In this document: in pieces, positions 25,541 to 33,069 of the stretch
Layout of the letters: each line of letters starts with the position of its first letter
Numbering within the stretch: position 1 is the first letter of the stretch
Source: Clostridiales bacterium
Lineage (GTDB): Bacteria; Bacillota; Clostridia; Oscillospirales; Oscillospiraceae
DNA length: 33,523 nt
NCBI GenBank assembly: GCA_021201185.1
Contig: JAJQFJ010000072.1
Coordinates: forward strand, 1-33,523
Reading direction: 5' to 3'
Notes under the pieces: generated by a model
Seen by the model: only the letters and a program-made list of their open reading frames with translations
What the model was told of the DNA's origin: nothing
Databases searched by the model: none
Program-made: the position numbers and the translations under genes

Positions 25541-25636
25541 CCGAAGCCGTGCGGAATAGGGTCAGAAGCCCTGCGAGTCGGTCACTGTGAGGTCTCCCGG
25601 AGACAGGAGAATGAGTCAGATACGCACCGGATGGCT
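25541..25636 (+). ncRNA. Probable cobalamin riboswitch, compact form
   Basis: The leader begins AGCCGTGCGGAATAGGG and closes with GAGTCAGATACGCACC, then GGCT. AGCC/GGCT and GTGCG/CGCAC pair to form P1. The junction holds TCGGTCACTGTGAGG, close to the cobalamin core GGTCCCGCCACTGTGA, and GAGTCAGATACGCACC aligns with the B12 box GAGTCAGGAGACCTGCC. The large peripheral arm (GCCACTG...GGGAAGGC) is missing and a short GTCTCCCGGAGAC hairpin takes its place, as in compact class II forms. The downstream DUF4430 and ECF genes fit B12 control. Called by eye. Confidence 0.65.
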
Positions 25637-25662
25637 CCCCCCTGCCGGAACCGGGGGAGAGG
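25635..25662 (+). promoter_or_regulatory. GC-rich stem in the riboswitch expression platform
   Basis: CTCCCCC and GGGGGAG pair just after the B12-box-like segment, with no T-run following. The switch is therefore more likely to act on translation or on an alternative stem than by termination here. Confidence 0.4.
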
Positions 25663-25721
25663 AAGCGGCGGACGGCCACCAGACGCCCGCCGTGAACAGG
25701 GGCAGCTTTACTGTCCAAAGG

Positions 25722-25740
25722 TTCCAAACATTGTTTGGAA
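25722..25740 (+). promoter_or_regulatory. Palindrome next to the Shine-Dalgarno
   Basis: TTCCAAAC-ATT-GTTTGGAA, a perfect 8-bp inverted repeat ending 3 nt before the AAGGAAG ribosome binding site of the lipoprotein gene. It may be a standby-site stem or an operator. Confidence 0.45.
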
Positions 25741-25754
25741 AGAAGGAAGTATCC

Positions 25755-26279
25755 ATGAAACACAATTGGAAGCGCATCCTCGCCCTGCTGATGGCGCTGG
25801 TCCTGGCTCTGGCCATGACCGCTTGCGGCAGCGGCGATACCACCCAGGAGGACACCGACAGCGACGCCTCCACCACAGAAGCGGCCGACACCGCCGAAGA
25901 GGAAGCATCCGACGAGGCGGAGGACGCTGAGGCCGAGACGGAAACGGAATCCGAGTCCGAGGGCGACGCCGAGATCACCGACGGCGAGGAGAAGAACATC
26001 ACCCTGACCGTCACCTACTCCGACGGCACCTGTGAGAACTATGAGATCACCACCACCGCCGAATACCTGATGGACGCCATCGAGGACACCGTCACCCTGG
26101 AGGGCTCTGAGAGCGACTACGGCTTCTATCTGGAAACCGTCAACGGCGAGACCGCCGACTATGACACAGACGGAGCTTACTGGGCAATTTATGTCAACCA
26201 TGAGTACGGCATGTACGGCCTGGACAGCCAGCCCGTGGCGGACGGCGACGACTTTGAGCTGATCTACACCGTTGGCTGA
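25755..26279 (+). CDS. DUF4430 (transcobalamin-C-like) lipoprotein
   Basis: 174 residues from the ATG giving MKHNWKRILALLMALVLALA; AAGGAAG is 7 nt upstream. A lipobox-like MTAC places the mature Cys at about residue 23. A Thr/Glu/Asp-rich linker (about 24-75) is followed by a DUF4430 domain: ITLTVTYSDGTCENYEI, GFYLETVNG and YWAIYVNHEYGMYGL, ending in DGDDFELIYTVG. This is the fold of the C-terminal domain of transcobalamin/intrinsic factor. A cobalamin-like leader precedes it and an ECF S component overlaps it, so a role as surface corrinoid-capturing lipoprotein is likely (inference). Confidence 0.85.
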   Translation: MKHNWKRILALLMALVLALAMTACGSGDTTQEDTDSDASTTEAADTAEEEASDEAEDAEAETETESESEGDAEITDGEEKNITLTVTYSDGTCENYEITTTAEYLMDAIEDTVTLEGSESDYGFYLETVNGETADYDTDGAYWAIYVNHEYGMYGLDSQPVADGDDFELIYTVG

Positions 26280-26814
26280 GCCGGAGCGGAAGCAGCTGCG
26301 TCCCGGGCTCATCGCCCGGGACGTGACCACTCTGGGCATGGCTACTGCCCTGGTGTTCGCTCTGCAGATCGCCATGTCCGGTCTGGCCAATGTGGAGCCG
26401 GTGACCCTGCTCATCCTGCTCTACACCCTTCACTTCCGGAAAAAGGCCCTGTTCGTCATCTACGCCTTTGCCCTGCTGGAGGGCATCTGGTACGGCTTTC
26501 ACATCTGGTGGGTCATGTACCTGTATGTCTGGACGGTGCTGTGGCTGGTCGTGACCCTCCTGTCCCGGCGGGGCAGGAGACACGGGGCCCTTTTCTGGGC
26601 GGTGGTCGCCGGGCTGTACGGCCTGGCGTTCGGGTTTCTCTGTTCCTTTCCCTATGTGGCCCTGGGGGGCGTCAAAATGGCCTGGAGCTGGTGGCTGGCA
26701 GGTCTCCCCTTTGACGCTGTCCACGGAGGGGCCAATTTCGTCCTGACGCTGGTGCTGTTCACCCCCCTGGATCGGGTGATGACCATGCTCCGGCTGGGGG
26801 AAGCTCATCCATAG
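26272..26814 (+). CDS. ECF transporter S component, probable cobalamin/corrinoid importer
   Basis: 180 residues, starting at a TTG that overlaps the lipoprotein stop by 8 nt, implying coupling. It has five to six membrane helices with features of ECF S components related to CbrT: ARDVTTLGMATALVFALQIA, NVEPVTLLILLYTLHFRKKA and GIWYGFHIWWVMYLYVW. No EcfA/T genes are nearby, so it would use the cell's shared module. Substrate assignment rests on the B12-riboswitch-like leader and the DUF4430 partner rather than on residues I can see. Confidence 0.82.
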   Translation: MAEPERKQLRPGLIARDVTTLGMATALVFALQIAMSGLANVEPVTLLILLYTLHFRKKALFVIYAFALLEGIWYGFHIWWVMYLYVWTVLWLVVTLLSRRGRRHGALFWAVVAGLYGLAFGFLCSFPYVALGGVKMAWSWWLAGLPFDAVHGGANFVLTLVLFTPLDRVMTMLRLGEAHP

Positions 26815-26848
26815 TTTCCCTGTTTTTGTACATTCTGAAATAAGCGTT

Positions 26849-26874
26849 GGGGTCAGGCGCACCCGCCTGACCCC
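26849..26874. terminator. Hairpin terminator between convergent genes
   Basis: GGGGTCAGGCG / CGCCTGACCCC, perfect 11-bp stem with a 4-nt loop. Followed on + by AGCCCTTTG (weak T tract). It probably serves the + strand transcript. Confidence 0.65.
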
Positions 26875-26931
26875 AGCCCTTTGCTATAAGGCAAAAGAGG
26901 AGCGCCTGCTCCCCTTTCTGCCACGTTTTTC

Positions 26932-28089
26932 TTATTTCATACTGCCTTCCCGCTCTCTCTGCGCAGGAGCCGGCCGAAACCGCTCCGGAAGAAGGGTGCA
27001 GAGGAAGGCCGCGATGTCGGCGGTGTTGTCCCGGTCTGCCGTCTCGATGTATCTGCTCCGGAAGTCCTCCAGGGCCGCCAGGTCATACCCGCCCAGGGCC
27101 ACCGCCTCCAGCAGCTGGTCCGCCCGGCGGAAGCAGGCCAGGGGCAGCTCCTGCTCCGGGTCGATGTTCAGCCCCTGGGCCTCCACATACTGTTCCTTGT
27201 CAAACAGGTAGAAGTACACCGGCTTGTGGAGCAGGCTGGCCTCCAGGGAGGCGGCGGAGTAGTCGGTGACCACCACGTCGCACACCTTCATCAGATCGTA
27301 GGTAGACCAGCCCCGGGCCGTCCGGTTCTCCTCCGGCAGCTCGAACCGGGAGAGGGGATGGGGCTTGACCAGCAGGGCGACTCCCTCCGTCCGGGACGCC
27401 GCCTCCACCATAGCCCGGACGCCTTCGTCCACCCCCTCCCGAAAGGTGGGGAGGTACAGGGCCAGCTTTTTTCCCCGGAGCTGGGGCCGCTGGGCCAGAT
27501 ACCGCTCCCGGGCGTCCGGGTCAGGGCGCTGGATGTAGTCGATGCGGGGCATCCCCAGGGGCTGGATGCGCTCCTCCGGAGCATCAAAGGCCCGGGCATA
27601 GATGTGCCGGGTGGCTTCGCTGGCGCAGAGGATGTAATCATAGTTCCGGTGCATGGCCATCTGCTTTGCCGTGGCGGAGGAGTGCCCCCCCGGCCGGTCC
27701 AGGCATTGATAGGAGAACTGCTTCACCGCCCCCACAGCGTGCCAGATCTGGACGATCTTCAGCTCCGGCTTGTGGTGCAGCACGCACAGGGGAATGGAGT
27801 AGGTGTCCGTCACCGCCACGGAGGCGGTGGCGATGTGGTACAGGTTGCGGATGAGGAAAAGGCAGTAGGTGACGGGGTTCGTCCGGCTGGTCTGCTTCCG
27901 GCAGAGCATGACCACCTCCGTCTCCGGGGCGATCCGGGCCAGCTCCTGGTGGAGCAGGGCAAAGTCGATGGGGGGCGTATCCGATTCCCGGGAGAGCATG
28001 ACCACCTTGTTGCGCACGTGCAGCGGGCGGAACAGCAGGTACAGCAGGCTCATCCCCCACTTTGCCACGGCAAGCAGCAGCTGTTTCAT
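26932..28089 (-). CDS. CDP-glycerol:poly(glycerophosphate) glycerophosphotransferase family protein
   Basis: 385 residues when started at the ATG giving MKQLLLAVAKWGMSLL, with GGGAGGGA about 8 nt upstream. The sequence fits the TagB/TagF family: IVQIWHAVGAVKQF (catalytic-type His), LGMPRIDYI, LYLPTFRE, LLVKPHPLS and DVVVTDYSAASLEA. These enzymes transfer glycerol- or ribitol-phosphate from CDP-alditols to teichoic acid or capsule chains at the inner face of the membrane. The length matches the single-domain TagB type rather than TagF fusions. It stands alone with its own promoter, so the polymer it builds cannot be inferred here. Confidence 0.88.
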   Translation of the reverse strand: MKQLLLAVAKWGMSLLYLLFRPLHVRNKVVMLSRESDTPPIDFALLHQELARIAPETEVVMLCRKQTSRTNPVTYCLFLIRNLYHIATASVAVTDTYSIPLCVLHHKPELKIVQIWHAVGAVKQFSYQCLDRPGGHSSATAKQMAMHRNYDYILCASEATRHIYARAFDAPEERIQPLGMPRIDYIQRPDPDARERYLAQRPQLRGKKLALYLPTFREGVDEGVRAMVEAASRTEGVALLVKPHPLSRFELPEENRTARGWSTYDLMKVCDVVVTDYSAASLEASLLHKPVYFYLFDKEQYVEAQGLNIDPEQELPLACFRRADQLLEAVALGGYDLAALEDFRSRYIETADRDNTADIAAFLCTLLPERFRPAPAQREREGSMK

Positions 28090-28137
28090 AAAGTCTGTCC
28101 CTCCCACATTCGGCGGTCCGCCGCCTCGTTTGAACCT

Positions 28138-28166
28138 ATCTTATCCGTCTCCGGGGCGGTTGTCAA
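28138..28166 (-). promoter_or_regulatory. Sigma-A promoter of glycerophosphotransferase gene
   Basis: Minus strand TTGACA (28161-28166), a 17-nt spacer, then TAAGAT (28138-28143). The start would lie near 28131, giving a leader of about 40 nt. Confidence 0.85.
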
Positions 28167-28227
28167 CCGGAAAGCTGCTCCATTTCTCTCCCAATTCTAA
28201 ATCCTTTTTGAATTTTTCATCCTGAAT

Positions 28228-28256
28228 TTGACGCTGGCCCGGTTCTGTGCTATGAT
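28228..28256 (+). promoter_or_regulatory. Sigma-A promoter of L,D-transpeptidase gene
   Basis: TTGACG (28228-28233), a 17-nt spacer, then TATGAT (28251-28256). Back-to-back with the minus-strand promoter 61 bp away. Confidence 0.85.
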
Positions 28257-28318
28257 GATAGACACCTTCTGTTATGGATTTTGCGGGCAGTTCTGCCCAT
28301 TGGAAAGGAAGTGCTGCT

Positions 28319-29998
28319 ATGCCTGCCGGAACCTCAACCGCCCCCAAGCGCCGAAGCGGCTCCTGGGTGCTTGTGCTTCTCTCTGTCATTCTGGGCCTGC
28401 TGCTCATCGTTGCAGGCATTTACGCCGGTATCGCCAAGCGGTATGAGGAGATGTTCCTCCCCGGCTCCACCATCAACGGCATTGACGTCTCCGGCATGAC
28501 CGTCTCCCAGGCGGAGCGGGCGCTGGAGGACAGTCAGGACTCCTACACCCTGACCCTCATCGAACGGGACAGCGTCACCGAGACCATCACCGGCGAGGAG
28601 ATCGACCTGGCCCTGAATCTGGGCAGCGAGGTGGACGATCTGCTGGCCGAACAGAATTCCTGGACCTGGCCTATGGCCCTGCTGGGCTACCGGACCTTTA
28701 CCATGACGGTGGACGAGATGTTTTCCTATGACACCGCCAAGCTCACCGAGGCCATCACCAGCCTCCGCTGTATGGACAGCTCCGCCTCCACTGCCCCCAA
28801 GGACGCCTATCTCTCCAACTATGACGCCGAGCTGGGCGGCGTGACCATCGTGGAGGAGGTGGAGGGCAACCTGGTAGACCAGGACATCCTCCTCTCCGCC
28901 ATCGTGGAGGCGGTAGGCTCCCTGCAGACCGAGCTGGACCTGGAGGAGATCGGCTGCTATGTGGAGCCCTCCGTCACCTCCGACGACCCCACGCTCATTG
29001 CCAAGGCCCAGGCCCTGAACGAGTATCTGGGCATCGTCATCACCTACCAGATGGGGGACGACACCCTGACCATCGACGGCTCCACCCTTCAGAACTGGCT
29101 CACCTTCAACGACGACGGCACCGTCACCCTGGACGAGAGCCAGGTGACCACCTGGGTGTCCAATCTCCGGTATAACTACGCCACCATCTTCTCCAACCGG
29201 GAATTCACCACCTCCTACGGCGAGACCATCACGGTGGAGGGAGGCGACTACGGCTGGTGGATGGACGACGACACCACTGCCCAGGAGCTCATCGAGGCCA
29301 TTGAGAACCAGCAGAGCGGCTCCATGGAGCCGGTGTGGTATCAGGAGGCCGCCGTCCTGGGCGAAGGGGCCAGCGGCGACTTCGGCAACACCTATGTGGA
29401 GATCAATCTGACCGCCCAGCACCTCTACTTCTACAAGGACGGGGAGCTGATTATCGAGTCGGACGTGGTCACAGGCAAGAACGACGCCACCCCCACCGGT
29501 ACATACAGCATGACCTATAAGGAGCGCTACGGTACCCTGGTGGGTGAGAACTACTCCTCCCCCGTCAGCTACTGGATGCCCTTCAGCGGCAACGTAGGTC
29601 TCCACGACGCCTCCTGGCGCACCGTCTTTGGCGGCACCATCTACAAGACCAGTGGCTCCCACGGCTGCGTCAACCTGCCCATCGAGACGGCCAAAACGAT
29701 CTACGAGAACATCACGGACACCTGCGCCATCATCGTCTACAAGCTGGACGGCACCGAGAGCAGCACCACCAGCAGCCAGAGCTATGAGGAGATCGCCGCC
29801 GCCGTGGTGGATGCCATCGACGAGATCGAGGCCGCCGGAGACATCACCTCCAGCAACTACAACGTCATGTCCAAGCGCATCGAGTGGGCACAGGCGGCCT
29901 ACAGCAGCCTGAGCAGCTCCGCCAAAGCCCTGGTCTCCAACTACAGCAAGCTGTCCGCGGCGGTCTCCGCCTTGGCCACCTACGAGGCCAGCCACTGA
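28319..29998 (+). CDS. Membrane-anchored L,D-transpeptidase (YkuD) with PG-binding domain
   Basis: 559 residues from the ATG giving MPAGTSTAPKRR; AAAGGAAG is 7 nt upstream. A membrane helix at about 16-38 puts the rest outside. INGIDVSGMTVSQAERAL begins a PG_binding_4-like region (VanW/YoaR-associated) to about residue 340. The YkuD domain follows (YVEINLTAQHLYFYKDGEL, GLHDASWR, SGSHGCVNLP with the catalytic Cys). Such enzymes make 3-3 peptidoglycan cross-links or attach proteins to the wall. An unusual C-terminal helical tail of about 90 residues follows the catalytic domain (Ser/Ala-rich, AAYSSLSSSAKALVSNYSKL). It is divergent from the teichoic-acid-type transferase gene. Confidence 0.92.
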   Translation: MPAGTSTAPKRRSGSWVLVLLSVILGLLLIVAGIYAGIAKRYEEMFLPGSTINGIDVSGMTVSQAERALEDSQDSYTLTLIERDSVTETITGEEIDLALNLGSEVDDLLAEQNSWTWPMALLGYRTFTMTVDEMFSYDTAKLTEAITSLRCMDSSASTAPKDAYLSNYDAELGGVTIVEEVEGNLVDQDILLSAIVEAVGSLQTELDLEEIGCYVEPSVTSDDPTLIAKAQALNEYLGIVITYQMGDDTLTIDGSTLQNWLTFNDDGTVTLDESQVTTWVSNLRYNYATIFSNREFTTSYGETITVEGGDYGWWMDDDTTAQELIEAIENQQSGSMEPVWYQEAAVLGEGASGDFGNTYVEINLTAQHLYFYKDGELIIESDVVTGKNDATPTGTYSMTYKERYGTLVGENYSSPVSYWMPFSGNVGLHDASWRTVFGGTIYKTSGSHGCVNLPIETAKTIYENITDTCAIIVYKLDGTESSTTSSQSYEEIAAAVVDAIDEIEAAGDITSSNYNVMSKRIEWAQAAYSSLSSSAKALVSNYSKLSAAVSALATYEASH

Positions 29999-30042
29999 TG
30001 CGCAACCGGCCACGCTGACAGACAATCAGACAATTGTGAACC

Positions 30043-30068
30043 CCCGCATCTCCGGTGAGATGCGGGGG
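30043..30068 (+). terminator. Hairpin after the L,D-transpeptidase gene
   Basis: CCCCCGCATCTC / GAGATGCGGGGG, perfect 12-bp stem with a CGGT loop (GTGA on paired reading), followed by TAAAATTTG, so the T tract is poor. Confidence 0.6.
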
Positions 30069-30078
30069 TAAAATTTGC

Positions 30079-30119
30079 AAAAAGGCCGGACGCCGGTGGG
30101 ATTCCACCCGGCGTCCGGC
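30079..30119 (-). terminator. Intrinsic terminator of ileS
   Basis: GCCGGACGCCGG / CCGGCGTCCGGC stem (30085-30119), followed on the minus strand by CCTTTTT. On the + strand it is followed by GTCTGTTTTG, so it may work both ways. Confidence 0.8.
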
Positions 30120-30136
30120 GTCTGTTTTGCTGGGGA

Positions 30137-32953
30137 TTAAAGCGCGGAGAGGTCCATGCCTGCGATGGCTTTCGCGCACCGGGGGCAGAGGTCGCCCTCC
30201 CGGGCGATGGCGGTGTTGTGCAGCCAGCACCGGGGGCACTTGGGGGCGGGATGCACCGTCACCCGGACGGTGAGGCCGGGGATGTTGGTCCCCGGAACGC
30301 CCTCGCCCTGGCCCTCCACGGCCTCCACCTGGGAGACGATGAACAGGTCGGCCAGCTTCAGGTCCTTCACCTGGCCGTACAGCTCCACCGCCTCGCCGGT
30401 GAGATAGAGGGTGAGCATGGCGTCGGTGGACTTCTTGCACACCTTGGCCACCCGGGCCTGCTCCAGGGCCTGGTTCACGTCCGCCTTGAAGGACAGCAGC
30501 GCGGCCCAGCGCTGCTCCTGCTCGTCGCTGAGGGTCCAGTCCTCCCGGACGGCGGGCATATCGTTGAGCAGAGCGGCCTCGGCGTTGTCGGAGGCCAGGT
30601 GGGGCATGGCCTGCCAGATCTCCTCGCTGGTAAAGGCCAGCAGGGGGGTCAGGATGCGCACCAGAGCGTCCAGGATGTGGAAGATGGCGGACTGGGCGCT
30701 GCGGCGCTCGAAGGAGTCCCCGCCCTCGCAGTAGAGCCGGTCCTTGATGATGTCCAGATAGAAGTTGGACATCTCCACCACGCAGAAGTTATACACATTC
30801 CGGTAGATGGCGTGGAACTCGTACACCTCGTAGGCCTGGCGCACCTTGTCCACCAGACGGTTCAGGGCGGCGACGGCCCACTGGTCCAGCTCCATCATGT
30901 CCTCAAAGGCCACCAGGTCGGTGTTGGGGTCGAAGCCGTTCAGGTTGCCCAGGATATACCGGCAGGTGTTGCGGATCTTCAGATAGGCGTCTGCCAGCTG
31001 CTTCAAAATGGGCCTGGACAGCCGCATGTCCTGGGTGTAGTCGGCGGAGGAGACCCACAGGCGGAAGATGTCCGCGCCGTACTCCTTGATGGTGTCCTGG
31101 GGGGAGATGGCGTTGCCCAGGCTCTTGTGCATGACCTTGCCCTGGCCGTCCACCGTCCAGCCGTGGGTGACGATCTGCTTGTAGGGGGGCACGCCGTTGA
31201 CGGCGATGGAGGTCAGCATAGAGGACTGGAACCAGCCGCGATACTGGTCGCCGCCCTCCAGATACAGGTCGGCGGGATAGGTCAGCTCAGGCCGTACCTC
31301 GCACACCGCCTTCCAGGTGGAGCCGGAGTCGAACCACACGTCCAGGATGTCCTGCTCCTTGCGGAATTCCGTGCCGCCGCAGCTCTCGCAGACGGCCCCC
31401 TCCGGCATCAGCTCCTCCTCGGAGTGGGCCCACCAGGCGTTGGAGCCCTCCTCCCGGAAGATGGCGGAGATTTTGGCGATAGACGCCTCGGTGCAGTAGG
31501 GCTTGCCGCACTGCTTGCAGAAGAACATGGGGATGGGCACACCCCAGGTGCGCTGACGGGAGATGCACCAGTCGGACCGCTCCCGGATCATGGAGATCAT
31601 CCGCTCCTTGCCCCACTCCGGCTTCCACCAGATGCTGTCGCAGGAGGCCACCGCCTGCTCCTTGATGGCGTCCACGCTGGCGAACCACTGCTGGGTGGCC
31701 CGGAAGATGACCGGCTTCTTGCACCGCCAGCAATGGGGATAGCTGTGGGTGATGTTCTTGGAGGAGAGGAGCGCCCCGCTCTTGACCAGGTCGCCGTAGA
31801 TCACCTCATTGGCGTCCCGGAGAACGTGGAGGCCGTTGTACGGCCCGGCGTACTGGTTCAGATAGCCCCGGGCGTCCACCGAGACCTCCATGGTGATGTC
31901 GGTGGGGATCTCCGGATACCGCTGGCAGACATAGAAGTCGTCCAGGCCGAAGGAGGGGGCGGTGTGGACGCAGCCGGAGCCGGCGTCCAGGGTGACGTGG
32001 TCGCCCAGAATGATCAGGGAATCCCGCTCCATGAAGGGATGGTAGGCGGTCATATACTCAAACTCGTCGCCGTACAGGGTGGCTACCGTCTCATATTCGG
32101 TAATGCCGCTCTCGCTCATGACGTTGTCCACCAGCTCGGTGGCCATGATGAGGATGTCCCCGGAGGCAATCTTCACCAGGGAATACTCCAGCTGGGGATT
32201 CAGGCAGATGGCCATGTTCCCCGGCAGGGTCCAGGTGGTGGTGGTCCAGATGACGAAGTACATCTTGTCCAGATCGCCATACTGTGCCAGCTTGCCCTTG
32301 TCGTCGTGGACCCGGAACTTGACGAAGATAGTGGTCACCGGGTCGTCCTGGTACTCCACCTCGGCCTCGGCCAGAGCGGTCTCGCAGGTGGGGCACCAAT
32401 AGGTGGGCTTCAGTCCCTGATAGATCAGGCCCTTCCGGGCCATGGCGCCAAAGACCTCCACCTGCTTGGCCTCAAACTCTGGCTCCAGGGTGATATAGGG
32501 GTGGTCCCAGTCGCCGATGACGCCCAGACGCTTGAAGTCCTCCCGCTGCTTGTCCACCTGCTCCAGGGCGAAGGCCCGGCACTTGTCCCGGAACTCGGGC
32601 ACAGGCATGGTGTTCCGCTTGACGCCCTTCTTCTGGATGGCAGTCTCGATGGGCATGCCGTGGGTGTCCCAGCCGGGGATATAGGGGGCCTTGTAGCCCA
32701 TCATGTTCTTGGAGCGGACGATAAAGTCCTTGATCACCTTGTTCATGGCGGTGCCGATGTGGATGTTGCCGTTGGCATAGGGAGGGCCGTCATGAAGGAT
32801 AAAGGAGGGCCGCCCCTCGTTCTTCTGCATCAGCTTGTGATACAGATCCTTCCGGTACATCTCCTCCAGCATCCCAGGCTCCCGCTTGGCCAGCGCTGCC
32901 CGCATGGGAAAATCCGTCTTGGGCAGATGGATGGTCTTGTTATAATCTGGCAT
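30137..32953 (-). CDS. ileS: Isoleucyl-tRNA synthetase
   Basis: 938 residues, the normal length. Class I signature PYANGNIHIGTAMNK (HIGH motif as HIGT), editing-domain segment GSGCVHTAPSFGLDDF, WFDSGSTWKAV, and a KMSKS loop written VMHKSLGN. The C-terminus has the paired CPRCW and CPRCA zinc ligands of bacterial-type IleS. AGAGAGGAAG precedes the ATG. It lies just downstream of divIVA, the common Firmicute order. No T-box leader is present in the 116-nt gap. Confidence 0.98.
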   Translation of the reverse strand: MPDYNKTIHLPKTDFPMRAALAKREPGMLEEMYRKDLYHKLMQKNEGRPSFILHDGPPYANGNIHIGTAMNKVIKDFIVRSKNMMGYKAPYIPGWDTHGMPIETAIQKKGVKRNTMPVPEFRDKCRAFALEQVDKQREDFKRLGVIGDWDHPYITLEPEFEAKQVEVFGAMARKGLIYQGLKPTYWCPTCETALAEAEVEYQDDPVTTIFVKFRVHDDKGKLAQYGDLDKMYFVIWTTTTWTLPGNMAICLNPQLEYSLVKIASGDILIMATELVDNVMSESGITEYETVATLYGDEFEYMTAYHPFMERDSLIILGDHVTLDAGSGCVHTAPSFGLDDFYVCQRYPEIPTDITMEVSVDARGYLNQYAGPYNGLHVLRDANEVIYGDLVKSGALLSSKNITHSYPHCWRCKKPVIFRATQQWFASVDAIKEQAVASCDSIWWKPEWGKERMISMIRERSDWCISRQRTWGVPIPMFFCKQCGKPYCTEASIAKISAIFREEGSNAWWAHSEEELMPEGAVCESCGGTEFRKEQDILDVWFDSGSTWKAVCEVRPELTYPADLYLEGGDQYRGWFQSSMLTSIAVNGVPPYKQIVTHGWTVDGQGKVMHKSLGNAISPQDTIKEYGADIFRLWVSSADYTQDMRLSRPILKQLADAYLKIRNTCRYILGNLNGFDPNTDLVAFEDMMELDQWAVAALNRLVDKVRQAYEVYEFHAIYRNVYNFCVVEMSNFYLDIIKDRLYCEGGDSFERRSAQSAIFHILDALVRILTPLLAFTSEEIWQAMPHLASDNAEAALLNDMPAVREDWTLSDEQEQRWAALLSFKADVNQALEQARVAKVCKKSTDAMLTLYLTGEAVELYGQVKDLKLADLFIVSQVEAVEGQGEGVPGTNIPGLTVRVTVHPAPKCPRCWLHNTAIAREGDLCPRCAKAIAGMDLSAL

Positions 32954-32989
32954 GGTTTACTTCCTCTCTACCGGTATCAATGGCAGACA

Positions 32990-33023
32990 ATCACATAGCC
33001 TCTGAAACCAGAGGCTATGTGAT
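32990..33023. terminator. 15-bp hairpin between divIVA and ileS
   Basis: ATCACATAGCCTCTG / CAGAGGCTATGTGAT, perfect stem with a 4-nt loop. It is followed on the minus strand by TGTCTGCC, lacking a clean T-run. It may be a weak terminator, giving partial read-through from divIVA into ileS, or a processing site. Confidence 0.55.
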
Positions 33024-33069
33024 CCTGATGACGTTCACGCTGTCGGTCCGCCCTGACGGGCGGGAGATA

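Noticed and set aside
30218..32998. A 926-codon + strand frame opposite ileS, and similar long antisense frames opposite rny, the L,D-transpeptidase and the protease-FHA gene
   Set aside because: All are mirror frames of confidently identified genes, with no recognisable domains and no RBS.
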